Assembly: GCF_015706575.1 (NCBI RefSeq)
Contig: NW_024037059.1
Location: 36,218,129-36,282,128 of the forward strand
Length of the DNA: 64,000 nucleotides
Source: Patiria miniata
Lineage: Eukaryota; Echinodermata; Asteroidea; Valvatida; Asterinidae
Direction: 5' to 3'
Below are positions 23,443 through 35,559 of this stretch, piece by piece (the first letter of the stretch is position 1; every line of letters begins with the position of its first letter). The position numbers and the translations under genes were made by a program. The notes under the pieces were generated by a model. The model worked only from the letters and a program-made list of their open reading frames with translations. It had not been told where the DNA came from and made no database searches.

Positions 23443-24244
23443 AAGTATTCATGCCAGCTGAATGTAGAAGCCATTGAACCACAGTCTGGTAAATAAAGAG
23501 ATCTTCCTCTGTTTTGATTTGCTTATGCACAAGTGTGTATTTTTCAGTGGCAATCAGCAGTGTCCTTGGAAAGTTGGGTTGTGCTATTAAAGCGTCCACA
23601 AGCGTCAACAAGTTGTACACATATTTTTAAGTTGAAAAAAAAGATGTTCACAGTTCTCAGTGGGCTCCTAATTAAATTTTTTTTTCCAACGTATAACAAT
23701 ATTTAAAATTATGTTTAAAAGTTTACCTTTAGGCAAAAAAGTGCAACAATGGTGCCGTTTTTTCAGCGAAACTGACCGCTATCCTGTTTTTCTGGGATAT
23801 GTTATGTGCAAAACCATGTGCAAAACAAATTGCCGCCGAAAAAAAAGGACCGTAAATTGTTGAGCTAAAAGATCCTTTTTTTTTTGTGGGATTGTGAACG
23901 TGAATTTCTCCTATTTCTTACGTAATACAAGTATGAAAGTCTATTGAATATGATTATAGCTTTTTTGAAGCTCAAAAGTACATTTTGAGCTCGTTTATGT
24001 TTTGTTGGCACTAATCGTGTTTGTTGATGCTTGTTGACGCTTATTAGCATGACCGGACTGCTTAGTACTTACTGTACTAAGGAAACCAGGGTTTCGCGTG
24101 AAGATTTTTGGAGATTCGATTACCAGATTCCCGCCCCATTATCTCGACTTGTTTGTTCCAGAATTATTACAAAACCAGAGAGCACCATTTTGCGTCTCGC
24201 GAAACCTTGCTCAAGACATTTCACTTTTAGTGATGAGCCGCATC

Positions 24245-24430
24245 TTGTACAGGGTGAGTCAAAAAATGGTGATATTCTTTGAACGGATTGAGCAATTTCA
24301 GTAATTTTTTCATCTAAAAGTAGTTTCTGAAATTGGCTTTCCAGTCATTATTATTTTTGGTGCTACATATTTTTTAATTATGAAATATATTTTTTGGGGT
24401 TCTGTTTTTTTTTTTAAACCCTGTACGTTC
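24245..24430. mobile_element. Short element with GTACAGGGT/ACCCTGTAC ends
   Basis: The left end reads TTGTACAGGGTGAGTC and the right end AAACCCTGTACG, so the termini are inverted. The interior phrase TTGAACGGATTGAGCAATTT recurs at 63730-63755, where the last part of a related element is seen. No coding capacity is present. Confidence 0.6.
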
Positions 24431-24639
24431 TCCATATTGACACGAATGACTTGTGGAAGGAGTTTTTACATCCTTCCTGAAGCTGCACAACAAACTGTTG
24501 CAGACAGCCAGAGACAAATACCCATGCATCAACCCAGATAAGATTTGATTTCCTGCTGTAAGATGGTGTTTTATGGATGCCTGGGATTCAGACTAAATTA
24601 AATGATTTAACACATGCTAGCTTGTGCCAATTTACAGAC

Positions 24640-25180
24640 ATGTAATCTATATGCATGCAAAATGTGGTTTATCTGAATTCTGTCAGTTGGGGGTTATATT
24701 TGACAAAGCTGGTTTTTCAAACATCAGTTTGGCCAAACCATCAGAATGACACACAATTTTCATTTTTTTGGTTAAAGGGAGAACAAAGCAGTCTTAATGA
24801 TTGTATAGGATGTAAGACTATTAAAGTCAAGGAAGGTATATCACAACAATTTTTTTTTATGTATATAAATGTTGTTCTTTATTTTGTAAAGCTGATGACC
24901 AGGCGCAGATGCATCGAATGTCAGCCTGAACATGCTGAAGTGCCACCTCCGTGTGCTCCACTTGAAGTGGTAGACCCTCATCAACACCCTGAATCCCCCA
25001 GATGCCCCCGCCTTCAAAAATGCCACCTACTGCCAAGTCTCCAAAGGATTCTGCAAGCTTCATCAAGACAAGTGAGACGTCACAAGATGCCATCCAAGTC
25101 AGCCGTAAAGATGAAGCTGTCTCGATATAAAATATACTTGGATGGAGACGAGGAAGAAAATGATTTTTTTTTGTAGGTGT
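24640..25180 (+). other. Unassigned GC-richer block, possible fossil coding sequence
   Basis: Between about 24890 and 25150 base composition rises and each plus-strand frame is open in turn (for example LNMLKCHLRVLHLKW, then INTLNPPDAPAFKNATYCQ), as if one coding sequence had acquired frameshifts. A minus-strand frame of 118 codons (24857-25213) also spans it. I recognise no domain. It may be a decayed transposon or processed pseudogene; chance is possible. Confidence 0.25.
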
Positions 25181-25794
25181 ATTGGGTTTTCTCGAAAGGT
25201 GTTTCCCACCCATGCTCTTCCAATATCTCCTCAGTCAGTCTGCAGCAATTTCATACCTTACTTGCTTTCTCCTTCATCATTTCCAAGTGTTGCGTCTCTC
25301 CATCCACTCCAGCTACACACCAGAAAAGTCTAGGGAAAAAAATTAATCTCTGTGTGCATTTTACGCTTTTAAACAGTGTAGGCCTAGAGCAATTTCCTCT
25401 CACAATTTTTTGATGTTTTTAATACTTGTTTTTCAGTTGATTATAAAGAGGACATCTATGATTTCCCACTTTGTAAAATTCATTAAAAGTTATTGTGAAA
25501 GCAATGGTGGATCAAGAAATGGATATTACATGCTCTGTGGTGCGATCTGAGACAATTTCTGACCACTTTAACCGGTGTTGGAGGTCTCGAGGCCGGCCTC
25601 GGTCGATTTTCATGGCCTCGGCCTTGGCCTTGGCCCTCGGCCTCGGAACCTTCCGGCCTCAGCGAATCAGTCGAGGCCAGCTCAAACCTTCAAGAATCTG
25701 CTGCAATGGGTTCCGTGAAACGAAAGCATACGCACGAATGAACACTGGTAATGGTTGCATTGAACGTACTCACGTACGTAGCATCTTCGCCTAG

Positions 25795-26395
25795 CCTGTG
25801 CTGAGGTTCGCTCGTACTCCCCGCCCTGCAAACAGGACGCTGGGATACGCTGTTGAATTCACGCTCTTTTGGATAGATTTTACGTGACCTGTGACCTGCA
25901 ACGTCATCACGGCCACGACTCGGCAAGGTTTAAAACAGTCGTTAAGACTGAGTCATCACTATTTTATTCCCATTCATAAAAGCTTTTTATTTCGCTGAAA
26001 ATTGTAATGATGTTGGAAAATGTGTATAAGGTATCTGTTTTGAAAATTTTCAATTCTCGTCACTTGCTTTGGCTCCATTTCGAATTCACGATGGGTCAGA
26101 TAGCCAAATTTGTCCACATGGTCTGCAATGAATCAGAAATCACATCCGGTATGGAATGTGCGCATTTCTAAGGGAAAGTTTTCGGATAGCATTTGCGCAC
26201 ACAGCTAACTGCGGTCTCAAACAGCTGCAGCCAGATGCTTTATACATAGGTCATAGGCCACTTCCTTCACAAGATTCTGTGAAGCTCATCAGCGTATCCC
26301 AGCATCCTGTTTGCAGCAAAGATCCTATAGCGCTATAGGATCTTTGCTTTGCAGGGCAGGGGGTACGAGCGAAGCGCTGTGGCAGTATAATATGC
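25795..26395. mobile_element. Foldback element with an embedded perfect 32-bp palindrome
   Basis: The arm at 25808-25855 (TTCGCTCGTACTCCCCGCCC, then ACAGGACGCTGGGATACGCT) is repeated in inverted form at 26290-26375. The right arm is split by GCAAAGATCCTATAGCGC and its mirror half (26316-26347), a perfect 32-base palindrome. That palindrome looks like a tiny secondary insertion. A GGCCTCGG-rich microsatellite lies just upstream (25580-25680). Confidence 0.65.
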
Positions 26396-27472
26396 GGGGA
26401 CAAAATCACATCCGAGGATCAGAACAGCCAATCACAGGGCGCCTCGATTATTTATGCCGAGTAGTACATATAACTACTGCTGGGTCAGTATTACATTCGA
26501 CATACACAGTACAGTCCGTAGACCAAGGGCTGTTGGATGTTCTACTAAGGGAATAACAGTGTGAGGAGCCGGTCTTCACTGCGTGATAATGACCGGGTGT
26601 GGGGGTGACCGCTGTTAATGGACCGAGACGAAGTCGAGGTCCATTAACAGCGGTCACCCCCACACCCGGTCATTATCACGCAGTGAAGACCGGATCCTCA
26701 CACTGTTATTCCCATTAATAAATACCTTTATAACGAAATAAACAGTTAAAATGCTCCAATTTTGTGACTTTTTTCCGGCGATATTTCCAGACTTTTTTGT
26801 GTTCATGTTCATGGGCCATATTTTAGCTTAACAGCTATAACGACGTAATCTCAACAGAAACTGCTGCCGTAGCGAAACAAATTACAACAATGTTTTCATA
26901 TCTTTACCTGATGGAGGAAGCTGAAATCTTGTTTACACATTCCTTGTGTCCGGAATTACAAAGATGCTTGGTTTAGGAAAGGTAAATATGTCGGTGGGTG
27001 AAGTGTTTCAAAAGAAAATAAATCGTAGATCTACGCTTTCGTCGTAAACATCCTCAGTATATACTGCACTGCTGTACGATGTCGTTTCAAAACTTCCTTA
27101 CGCGCGCGCACGCACGCATCCCTAGCAACTGTGTTGCGTACGCGCGCGTCAGTCTCACGCGATGGGGGTTGAGCGCATGTGCAGTGCTCAATTGTTAAAA
27201 GCTACCGCAGGACCGTTACTATATTTTGACCAATCATTGGCTTGCATGGGGCTTAACGGGGCTTGATCAATGCTGGTTCAGGGGCCATTTATTCGCTTGA
27301 TCTTTGAAGCCGGTCCATTATCACCGTTAATGACCGGCCACGTGATCGAGTCTCGACCAATCAGAAACCATCAACTCTCCAAGGTATTTATTAATTGGCA
27401 TTAATAATATGATACGGCCCTGTAATTGGCTGTTGTGAATGATCCTCGGATGCGATTTGGTCCCCCCCCCCT
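26394..27472. mobile_element. ~1.1 kb foldback element containing a 165-base palindrome
   Basis: Outer arms are inverted: GGACAAAATCACATCCGAGG near 26397 and CCTCGGATGCGATTTGGTCC near 27443. Inside, 26549-26713 is a near-perfect palindrome with arms of about 76 bases (GGGAATAACAGTGTGAGGA at the left, TCCTCACACTGTTATTCCC at the right). The related phrase CCGGTCCATTATCACCGTTA recurs near 27310. It encodes nothing recognisable. Confidence 0.65.
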
Positions 27473-30419
27473 TATGATGCGCTGCAGGTGTGTACGTGTA
27501 CATTAATGAACCAAGGATTTTTTTGTACACACCCGAAGTTGCACCAAAAATGTCTCTTTTTATCTTGTTCGGCTTGATTCTTTTTTCATTTTGCATGGAT
27601 CCTCTGCTGCAATAAGGATAAATCTACAGTCATATAGGTGACTTTTTATTTGAACGATAATTGGAAACATCGGCAAAAAGCAAAAACCGCCGTCTGAGTC
27701 AGGGGCTTCGTTCCAGTGCTACTGGCCAATCTCCCCATGTCACGCCAATGATGTCATTGTGCAGTAATGCTGGAAATTTCAAGCTACACTTGTATGATGT
27801 GCGTCCCTGAACGAGTGAACGTCACAAGTGCAGTAGCCATTTGTGTTTTTTAACACTACTTTTCTTGTTATTATAATAATCAATTTCAACCACACATTAA
27901 TTGAAACTAACCTATAGGAATCTGTTTCTACATGCACAAATTGAGAGTAATAACCCCCTTCAATTTCTGACTCTAGACAAAAAAGCGTTGTGTGTATATT
28001 TATTTTATTTTCTGGCCAAACTTGTCAAAGAATAAAAGGGAAAAGAAAACAGTTTCCACTTTTATCACTTCCAACCCAACAAAAGGAAAATCAATAGAAA
28101 TATTCTTCCTAGCCTAGTAACAGAAAACAATCACAGTGATTTCAAACCCCAGCCCCAACTTTCCATTCCAGGCTCTAGAAATAGCATGGTGGACATTACA
28201 TTTGTCCCACGAAAACAATAGAGCGAAAAAATACAAGAAAACAATGCCTGATTAATATTTGTGATTTGAAGTCTTTTAAAATGTCTTTCCGGACATTGTT
28301 TTACTTCCCTGTTCAAGAGGACAGGCAACCAGCTTATTATCTAGTCAGGCGCCTTTAGTCCGCATTTGCTTAATTTAATATAAGCCCGTGTGGAGCAAGG
28401 TACCTGACATTCAAAGGCACCCCAGTGCTGAGTGTCGCGGTGCGTGATTAGTCAAACTGCAACGTTGTTTGGGGATTTGACCAATGAGGACAGCGCATGC
28501 ATGTCATACACGCACTTTCAGAAATTTTTCATGACCAGGTCATTTGGAATAGACATCATTTTTTTAGTGTTCCTGACTATTTCCAATAATCAAGAGAACC
28601 ATCCTATATTGAAAGATCCTACGATGTCTGTCTGTCTGATGTCTGTGTGTCACGGAAGAGGCGGTCACACAATCGGAAGTGTGCGGTGACACATGATGTC
28701 TGATTTAAGATTCATGAGGAGTATGCTAGGCGCTGCACACATGATGTCTGATGAAAGATGCATCCAGTACATGTATACGCAGTGCTAAAATAGTATATGA
28801 CCCCATTGGACCACCTTTGAAATCACAGTTTGGGACGTGAAAAAAAGATTTATTCTTTTTGCTTTGCCTTTTGGCAAATTTCTTTCTTTTAGACTTTCAA
28901 TACTTAAAATATTACAACATTATCTCTTTGAAAACACTCTAAAACAAGTTCACACACGCTAGTACGCAAAACATAACGTTATGTATGATTATTTATGATG
29001 ATTAAAAAAGGTCGCAAAACTGTACGTTGATCATACAATTATGAATAATGCATTTCAAAACATGACTATGTTACATTAGTTGAGAGCGCACTGTCAGCAG
29101 CGTTATGATGAATCATGGAGGTAGAATTAGTTTCGTTGATAAATTTGTCACGTTTTCTCTCAAAACAGTTGACTTCCCACTTCCGGTTTTCAAAAGCCGG
29201 TGCTCATTGCAAAGGTAGGCTCTCTGTAGCTGATGTGCTTCACGGGAATTCCGATATTTCGGGGGATTTATCAGAGACAGACAATAAACAAAATGTCTGT
29301 CTAGTCAGACAGTCAGATGATAGTGTAACGTCGGTGCCGGGCCACCGGCAGAGGGAGCCAGCACGGACCCAAGGTTCAACCGTAGCATCAGGACCCCTGC
29401 GCTTGGGCAGGGAGACCTGTTGCCAGACTGTGCCGACTCAGTAGTGTGACATTTTGTATAGCGTTCCTTTTTGTTGTGAGTTGTATAAAGAGAGAGCCTC
29501 CTGTAAAGAAAGTGGCAAGAATAAACGGCCTAGAGCCCCGAAACCCTGAAGAATAGTGTCTGTGGTTTCCTTCGTCTGACGTGTAAAAATGCAAGATCTG
29601 GTCGACGTTACAATAGTATCAAGTAACCCTGGCCGATTTACCCTAGATTTTGGTTATTTACGTACCTCAATCCTCATTTCTTTTTTCCACTGACAACTTT
29701 TTTTAAACCTGTAAACAATACAAACTTTACGACAGCACCCAGCTAGCGGGTGCCTCCTGCTAGTAGTTCTAAAATATAGGTAGTTTAATCATGTAGGTTG
29801 TTACCAAATTTTCAGCTCATTCTGCCCAACTTCGTTTAATATAGAAAAAGTATGTTTTTCACCAACCGTAAATTCACAACAATAATGGTCATATTCCCCC
29901 CCCCCATATTTAACTTAAAATCTGATTAATCTCATTCAACAATTAGGCTTTACCATTGTCAATCTTTCTTTCAATTAAAATCTTGATTTTGAGACATTTT
30001 ATCAATAAATGATCAAATGCTTTATTCCCAGAATTTTTCTGTTGGTTAAATTACTCGTTTGAAATAATGCCTAGGAAATTGCCACATCAAATTAATTAAC
30101 TGCTGCGTATACAGTTCACAATGAGAGATTAGCTGTGATGCATACAGTTTACTTCGGATCTTCGATATTGAAGTCTCATTGTAGAATTCTACTATTTGCA
30201 AACACTCATGCATGTGTGCGCATGCCTTTGTATACATGTGTAAAGATTCACTGCACAAAATTCCATTGCAAAGTTTGTACCAACACAGGATCCTGAGCTG
30301 TCATGAGCCGCCAATCAGCTGCTGAGGTGGCAAACTTTTTCATGAATATGCATTACCGGGTATGTAAGCTATGAGAATGAAGTTTCACTTCACAAAAGGA
30401 CATTGCACTTTGTGACCTA

Positions 30420-30582
30420 CAATCCTGGCCAAATCTCGCTGGGCCCCCGGCCCCCGGTCAATCTTGTCTCTCATTGCGCGGTCTGTGCTCCAGCTGGAGA
30501 TAACAACATTGACACGGGGGAGTGGGGGACTGGGGGAGGGTGTGCTTGTCGTCACGTGTCCCAACCATTTTGGCCGGGATTG
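30420..30582. mobile_element. Mariner-type MITE, 163 bp (distal copy)
   Basis: Same element as 2241-2403, with CAATCCTGGCCAAA and TTTGGCCGGGATTG ends and flanking TA at 30418-30419 and 30583-30584. Confidence 0.7.
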
Positions 30583-32389
30583 TAGAAAACTCTTGTATCT
30601 TTACTGTGTTGCTTTTGCCTAACTGAAAATCAATAATTTGGTGGCAGTACACTGTGAAGGTCTGTGTGTGTGTGGATGGGTAAAGGTTTTCTTGCACAAA
30701 TGGCGTTACAAATCGGGTGGAAATTAGAAGATTCTGCACAGTATCAGCTCCTAATGTGGGAAACTTTTTCATGTCTGTATAGTACTTAAAAACACAGGAT
30801 TGTAAACAGGATCCAGTGCTGTTTGCATACTGTGTCAGCCAATCAGCTTATAAGTTTTGACCAGTGACAACTTATGTTACATAAGACTTTCAGCCAATGG
30901 GGCAACTTCTTATTCTGCTGGCTGGTTTTAGTGGGTAAAGAAAGTGCAACTTAAGGCTCACTTTGTCACAGCCCAATGGGAGAAATTAACAATGGGAGAG
31001 ATTTACTTTTAAATTGCCCACTTCCACCCCATCACCTTCATTCAAAGGGTTCTTGTGTGGGAGAATTTTTTTTTTTAGCTGTGCTGCTTTTTGCCAAAGG
31101 AATTAATGGGTCGTTTTTTACAAAACTAGTAAATGCTAGGAAGTTTAAGCAAAAAGTAAAAGCATTTACTTTGGAGTACAAGCATTAAGGAAAAGCAAAT
31201 GCTTGATTTTGTATGAATAAAAGTTTTCCTTTCACTGTTCAGCATTTACTAGACAACAGGCAGCAAATGCTTCTTTCTGTTGGATTGTTTTCATGGACGA
31301 ATGATTGCCAACAATAGGGTTTCTTTCGTGTGTACGAACTGCCACACACAGACACGGAGGGTTTACACGTGGTGTAAAAGTCCAAATCAAGGTAAAGCAA
31401 ACAGTACATGTAGTAGTACATACATTTTGATCCTCAAATCCAGCAAAAATCATGACACTTTTCGGCAGTTCCAGAATGCAAAATGTATACTTTCATCGTT
31501 CATGAAAATTGTACAGGTGCACAGTGTCCTGTAGACGTCACAATTGCATAAAAATCACACACGTGTTAAAGCGGGTAAAATCATACCAACATTCAATATA
31601 CAAAGAGTTTTGTTTATTAAAATATAAAAAAAATATTAGTTTGCAAAGATTGGTGACCTAATAAACTAAACAAATGATTTCATTTTGTTCAGTCCCTAGG
31701 GTGCCGTTGGATAAAATTTATCTTTAATCATTCTATGCCGCACTGAATTTTACGCTAACACTCATATCGTGAACAAAATGCACAATTATCGTTTCTTCTA
31801 GTAATAAAATAAATAATAAAAAAGTATTTAAATTGCGCATAAATGTTAGTCAAAATACAGTGTATGGTATTATATGTAGTTTATTAACGTTTTTTTGTTA
31901 ATTTTGGGGCGATTAATATTAATAAATGCAGCAGTTTTTGCGCAGAAGTATTTGCTTTATATTTTCAAGGCTGCCCCAACCCAGCCTTGAAAAATGACTA
32001 GTAAATTCTTGAAATCTGAAGCATTTACTCCTTTTTATTCATACGAAATGAAGTAAACACTTCTAGTCTAGCAAAAGCTAACAAGTAAAAAGTAAATACT
32101 TTTAGCTTTCAGCAAATGCTTTCTTGTAAAAGCATTTGCTTCATTTTTATTCATACAAATGCAAGTAAATGCTTAAAAATAGGTAGTAAAAGCAAATGCT
32201 AGTTTTTATACATACGACCCAATTGGGTCGTATTAATAAAAACTAGCAAATGCTAGGAAGCTTAAGCAAAAAGTAAAAGCATTTACTTTGGAGTAAAAGC
32301 ATTAAGGAAAAGCAAATGCTTGATTCCACATGAATACAAGTTTTCCTTTACTGTTCAGCAATTACTAGACAACAGGTAGCAAATGCTTT

Positions 32390-32873
32390 TTACTGTTGGA
32401 TTGTTTTCACGGATGAATGGTTGTCAACAATAGGGTCTCTTTTGTGTGTACGAACTGCCACACACAGGTAGGGTTTACACGTAGGGTAATAGTCCAAATC
32501 AAGGTGATGCACACAGTACATGTAGTATAAGTCGTATTGCAGGCAGCTGTGGGAGTCAGTTGGCTTGTAGAACATGGAGGTTACCAACCATTCACCATCA
32601 ATCCGAAGTTGAATGTCGAGGAAGTAGAGTGTGGTCTCTGAGGTGAATTGCAGGGCAGGATGATATTTGCAAACAAATTCAATGAAGTTGTTAATTTCCT
32701 CCCTTGTGGATGATGTTACACCAACTATGTCATCTATGTACCTCCTGTAGAGCAGTTATACACCCAGTGGACAATTCACTTGTGTATCTACCAACGTTGT
32801 ATATTGTATCTCCTGCCAACTATGCGGTTTCCACTACATCGGCGAAACAAAGCGTCGAAATAAGTGCTGATTT
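32390..32873. pseudogene. Penelope-like RT (minus) and GIY-YIG (plus) fragments, distal copy
   Basis: The minus-strand frame to about 32746 contains RYIDDIVGVT and YKPTDSHSC, as in reverse transcriptase motif C and downstream. The plus-strand frame at 32767-32873 contains VVYCISC and HYIGETK of a GIY-YIG endonuclease. The two halves of one element are inverted relative to each other. Both are truncated and cannot function. Confidence 0.6.
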
Positions 32874-33424
32874 TTCAATCTGATCCTATCTCAATTGTCA
32901 TTTGTTAGGAATGTAATGGATTTGGGGTGAGGGAAGTTTTTCTGTCTAATGTTTTAATCTTTATTTATTTTGTTCATTTTATTATTTTATTTTTGCAACA
33001 ATAGTCATTTGTCCTTTTGGAAGTAATGGTATAGTCCTGAAAAGATCTGTTAGATTAACTTCTTAGATGTTAAGTTTGCTGCTTTTTGTGGTTGTCTCTG
33101 CCCTCTACTTGGTAGTCTTTCTTCTCAAATGCAAGTTTCGGCCCGTGTTCTTATTGTAGCTGTCAAAATATCAGTCGCCGTGGAAAAAATGAAAAAGCGG
33201 TACTTCCTTACAATTGGCCATAACTCAATCAATATTTACCTGATTGGAAAGACGTTTACGTTGTTGGAAAACTAATGGATTATACTCTCTAAATATGTAT
33301 AGATATTTGCTGTGTATTTTTTTAAAATTAAAGTTGAGGGCTTGTTTTTGTGTGTGTGAGACACCCTGTATATGTGTGACTCTGGAAATATTTAGTTTTT
33401 GTTTCTTTGCTGCTTGTTTTACAG

Positions 33425-33541
33425 TTGGCTGTTGTACAATTTAGCAGTTACACAATAAGAGTGGCAGCTGCCAAGGCAAGGCCAAAACATGATACCGCCT
33501 CATGTCCAGAGCTGTATGCATCATTACAACTCTGCTTTCAG
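33425..33541 (+). CDS. CLN3: CLN3/battenin-like protein, internal exon (helix and luminal segment)
   Basis: A 117-base, phase 0-0 exon with acceptor TTTTACAG and donor GTAAGA, and only one of three frames open. It encodes LAVVQFSSYTIRVAAAKA, then a polar segment, ending LYASLQLCFQ. In human CLN3 the equivalent stretch runs from a LVVVYFAEYFINQG-like helix to WYQMLYQ, immediately before AGVFAS. Length, ending glutamine and following residues agree, while the family's conserved FINQG region is not preserved. The protein is therefore a divergent paralog or fast-evolving ortholog. Confidence 0.7.
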
Positions 33542-33681
33542 GTAAGATTTAAATAGGAACTCAATATAACAAAATACCTTTGTACTACAAGATCCTGTCT
33601 ACAATTGGGCTTTATTGTGTTGTCTTTGTATCATGTTATCTTACCCTATTTTAGGATGAAGCTGGTCAGATTTGGGCGATG

Positions 33682-35511
33682 CACTGCCAAAAATATATTT
33701 CTTATTTTGAGAAAAAAAAACTTAAAACAAGTTATTTTTTCTAGGGAGTGACACAAGAAAAAATTTCTAAAAGGCCAATTCTTGTTTTAAGAAACTTTTT
33801 ATCTGTTTTTTTTCCTAATGTTCTTGATTTAAGATAAAAAAAAATTCTTAACTTTTGTCAAAATAAGAAAAAAAAATTCTAAACTTTTCTCAGTTATGTT
33901 TCTTATTTTAAGAAAAACTGCAAGAATTTTTTTCTTCTTGTTACAATTTCCTAGGGAGTGACACAAGAAAACCTCTTTCCTTTTCTTGAATCAAGAATAT
34001 AACCCCTTGATATTGCAAAAAACAAATCTAGTTTATTTTCTTGTTTCTTTCTTAACTTTTGTCAAATTAAGAATTTTTTTTTTCTAAACTTTTCTCAGTA
34101 TGTTTCTTATTTTAAGAAAAACTTTCTTGTTACCATTTTCTAGGATTAGGAATGACACAAGAAAGCCTTTTTCCTTTTCTTGAATCAAGACAATTAACTC
34201 CTAGTTGGAATTGTAATCTTGGTTTTTTTTTTCTTGTTTCTGCTGAGGTTTTCTCGGATTCCATAAGAAAAGACATCATAAATCTTAGTACAAATTAATG
34301 AGAATTGTTTTCCTTCTACAAGAAAACAATTTAGCAAGCTAACTTCAAGGCAATGGTATGCATTCATCCATAACAGCAATGGATGCCATGAAGACATTGT
34401 GTTCATATTTAACAAATAAAATCCTTTGTTTCAGGCTTACCTTTTTTTAATCACCCTGTATAGTTTGCTCATTTCAATAATAGTATTTTCACCCAACAAC
34501 TTTATTTAAAAATTTTGTCACTGTCATAACTATTTTTATTGGTGTTTGAACTTCAAACCTTACTTTAATTTGAGCATAATCTCCAAACTTAGATTTACTT
34601 CTCAGGCAGAGCCTAATCTCCAAACTCAGATTAACTTCTAACAATTCTAAAAATCAATTTTCATATCAGTGACTTCCACTTTATGTGTTACTTTCTATAA
34701 AAGAAAAGGAATTGCTATCTCACTCACGCTGCGTGGGTTATGTGTGCAATGTTCAATACATGTATTACACGTGTATTTACATGCACATAACTTTGCAACT
34801 ACCGATCTGAAACTTACACAACTTTCAATCTTTTCAGTCCTTAAACATCTTCAACAATAAAGTTCATACAAATAGCCATCCTAAATCTATGTTAATTAAG
34901 TTGAAACATGAAATAAAACTAACATTTGAACATACCTGTGGCAGAAAAAAAATGATGGAAATGATAAGTGAATGTTCAGGCCTAACAGCTGAAACAATAC
35001 ACTTTTAAATTTCAGTTGGCCACTCCCCCAACAGCGCCCTCTGGTGTTATGGCCAAAGTCATACAATTTTAATTTCATTCAAGGAAAGTTTTCTTAAAAT
35101 GAGAAATAATTTTTTTTTGTATTACAATGCATCAACAAAGAACACTTGGCAAGAATAATTTTCTTGAAGTGTAGCATTTTTTTGGATACAAGAATTGTTT
35201 TTATTAAAATAGGAAATATTTTCTTAAAATAGGAAAATAGATGGCAAATATGAGAAAAACACAGTTCGCAGTTCTTGAACAAATTTCTCATATAAGAAAT
35301 GGTCTTAAAATTAGAAAATTTTCTTGTAATGAGAATAATATTGAGAAAAAAATCTTATAAGAAGATATAATTTCTTCAAGTATATTTTATTAAATATTTT
35401 AAGAAGGATTTTCTTGCCCGTTTTCTTTTTTCTTACAAATTATCTTAAATCTAGAATAGTTTTCTAATTTCAAGAAAAGTGTTCCTAAGTAAGAAATAAT
35501 TTTTGGCAGTG
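33682..35511. mobile_element. Complete ~1.83 kb AT-rich inverted-repeat element
   Basis: The left end CACTGCCAAAAATATATTTC and right end GAAATAATTTTTGGCAGTG are inverted repeats. Subterminal regions on both sides are full of TCTTGTTTTAAGAA-like words that extend the pairing. No transposase is visible, so it is non-autonomous. It lies about 140 bases downstream of the CLN3-like exon. Its proximal copy is truncated by the N gap. Confidence 0.65.
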
Positions 35512-35559
35512 TGCTTTTCATGTTAAAAGATGTGCAACATCAATATATTACTTACAGGG

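Larger units (their letters stand above)
28180..35469. repeat. Distal copy of the ~7.2 kb duplicated block
   Basis: This copy has intact continuations on both sides: unique sequence before 28180 and the right end of the interrupted inverted-repeat element after 35469. Its CLN3-like exon (33425-33541) is in the correct order and phase between exons 14637 and 42096. Both facts favour this as the authentic locus. It carries the 48 bases near 31365-31420 that the proximal copy lacks, plus copies of the MITE (30420-30582) and Penelope-like fragments (about 32390-32873). Confidence 0.95.
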
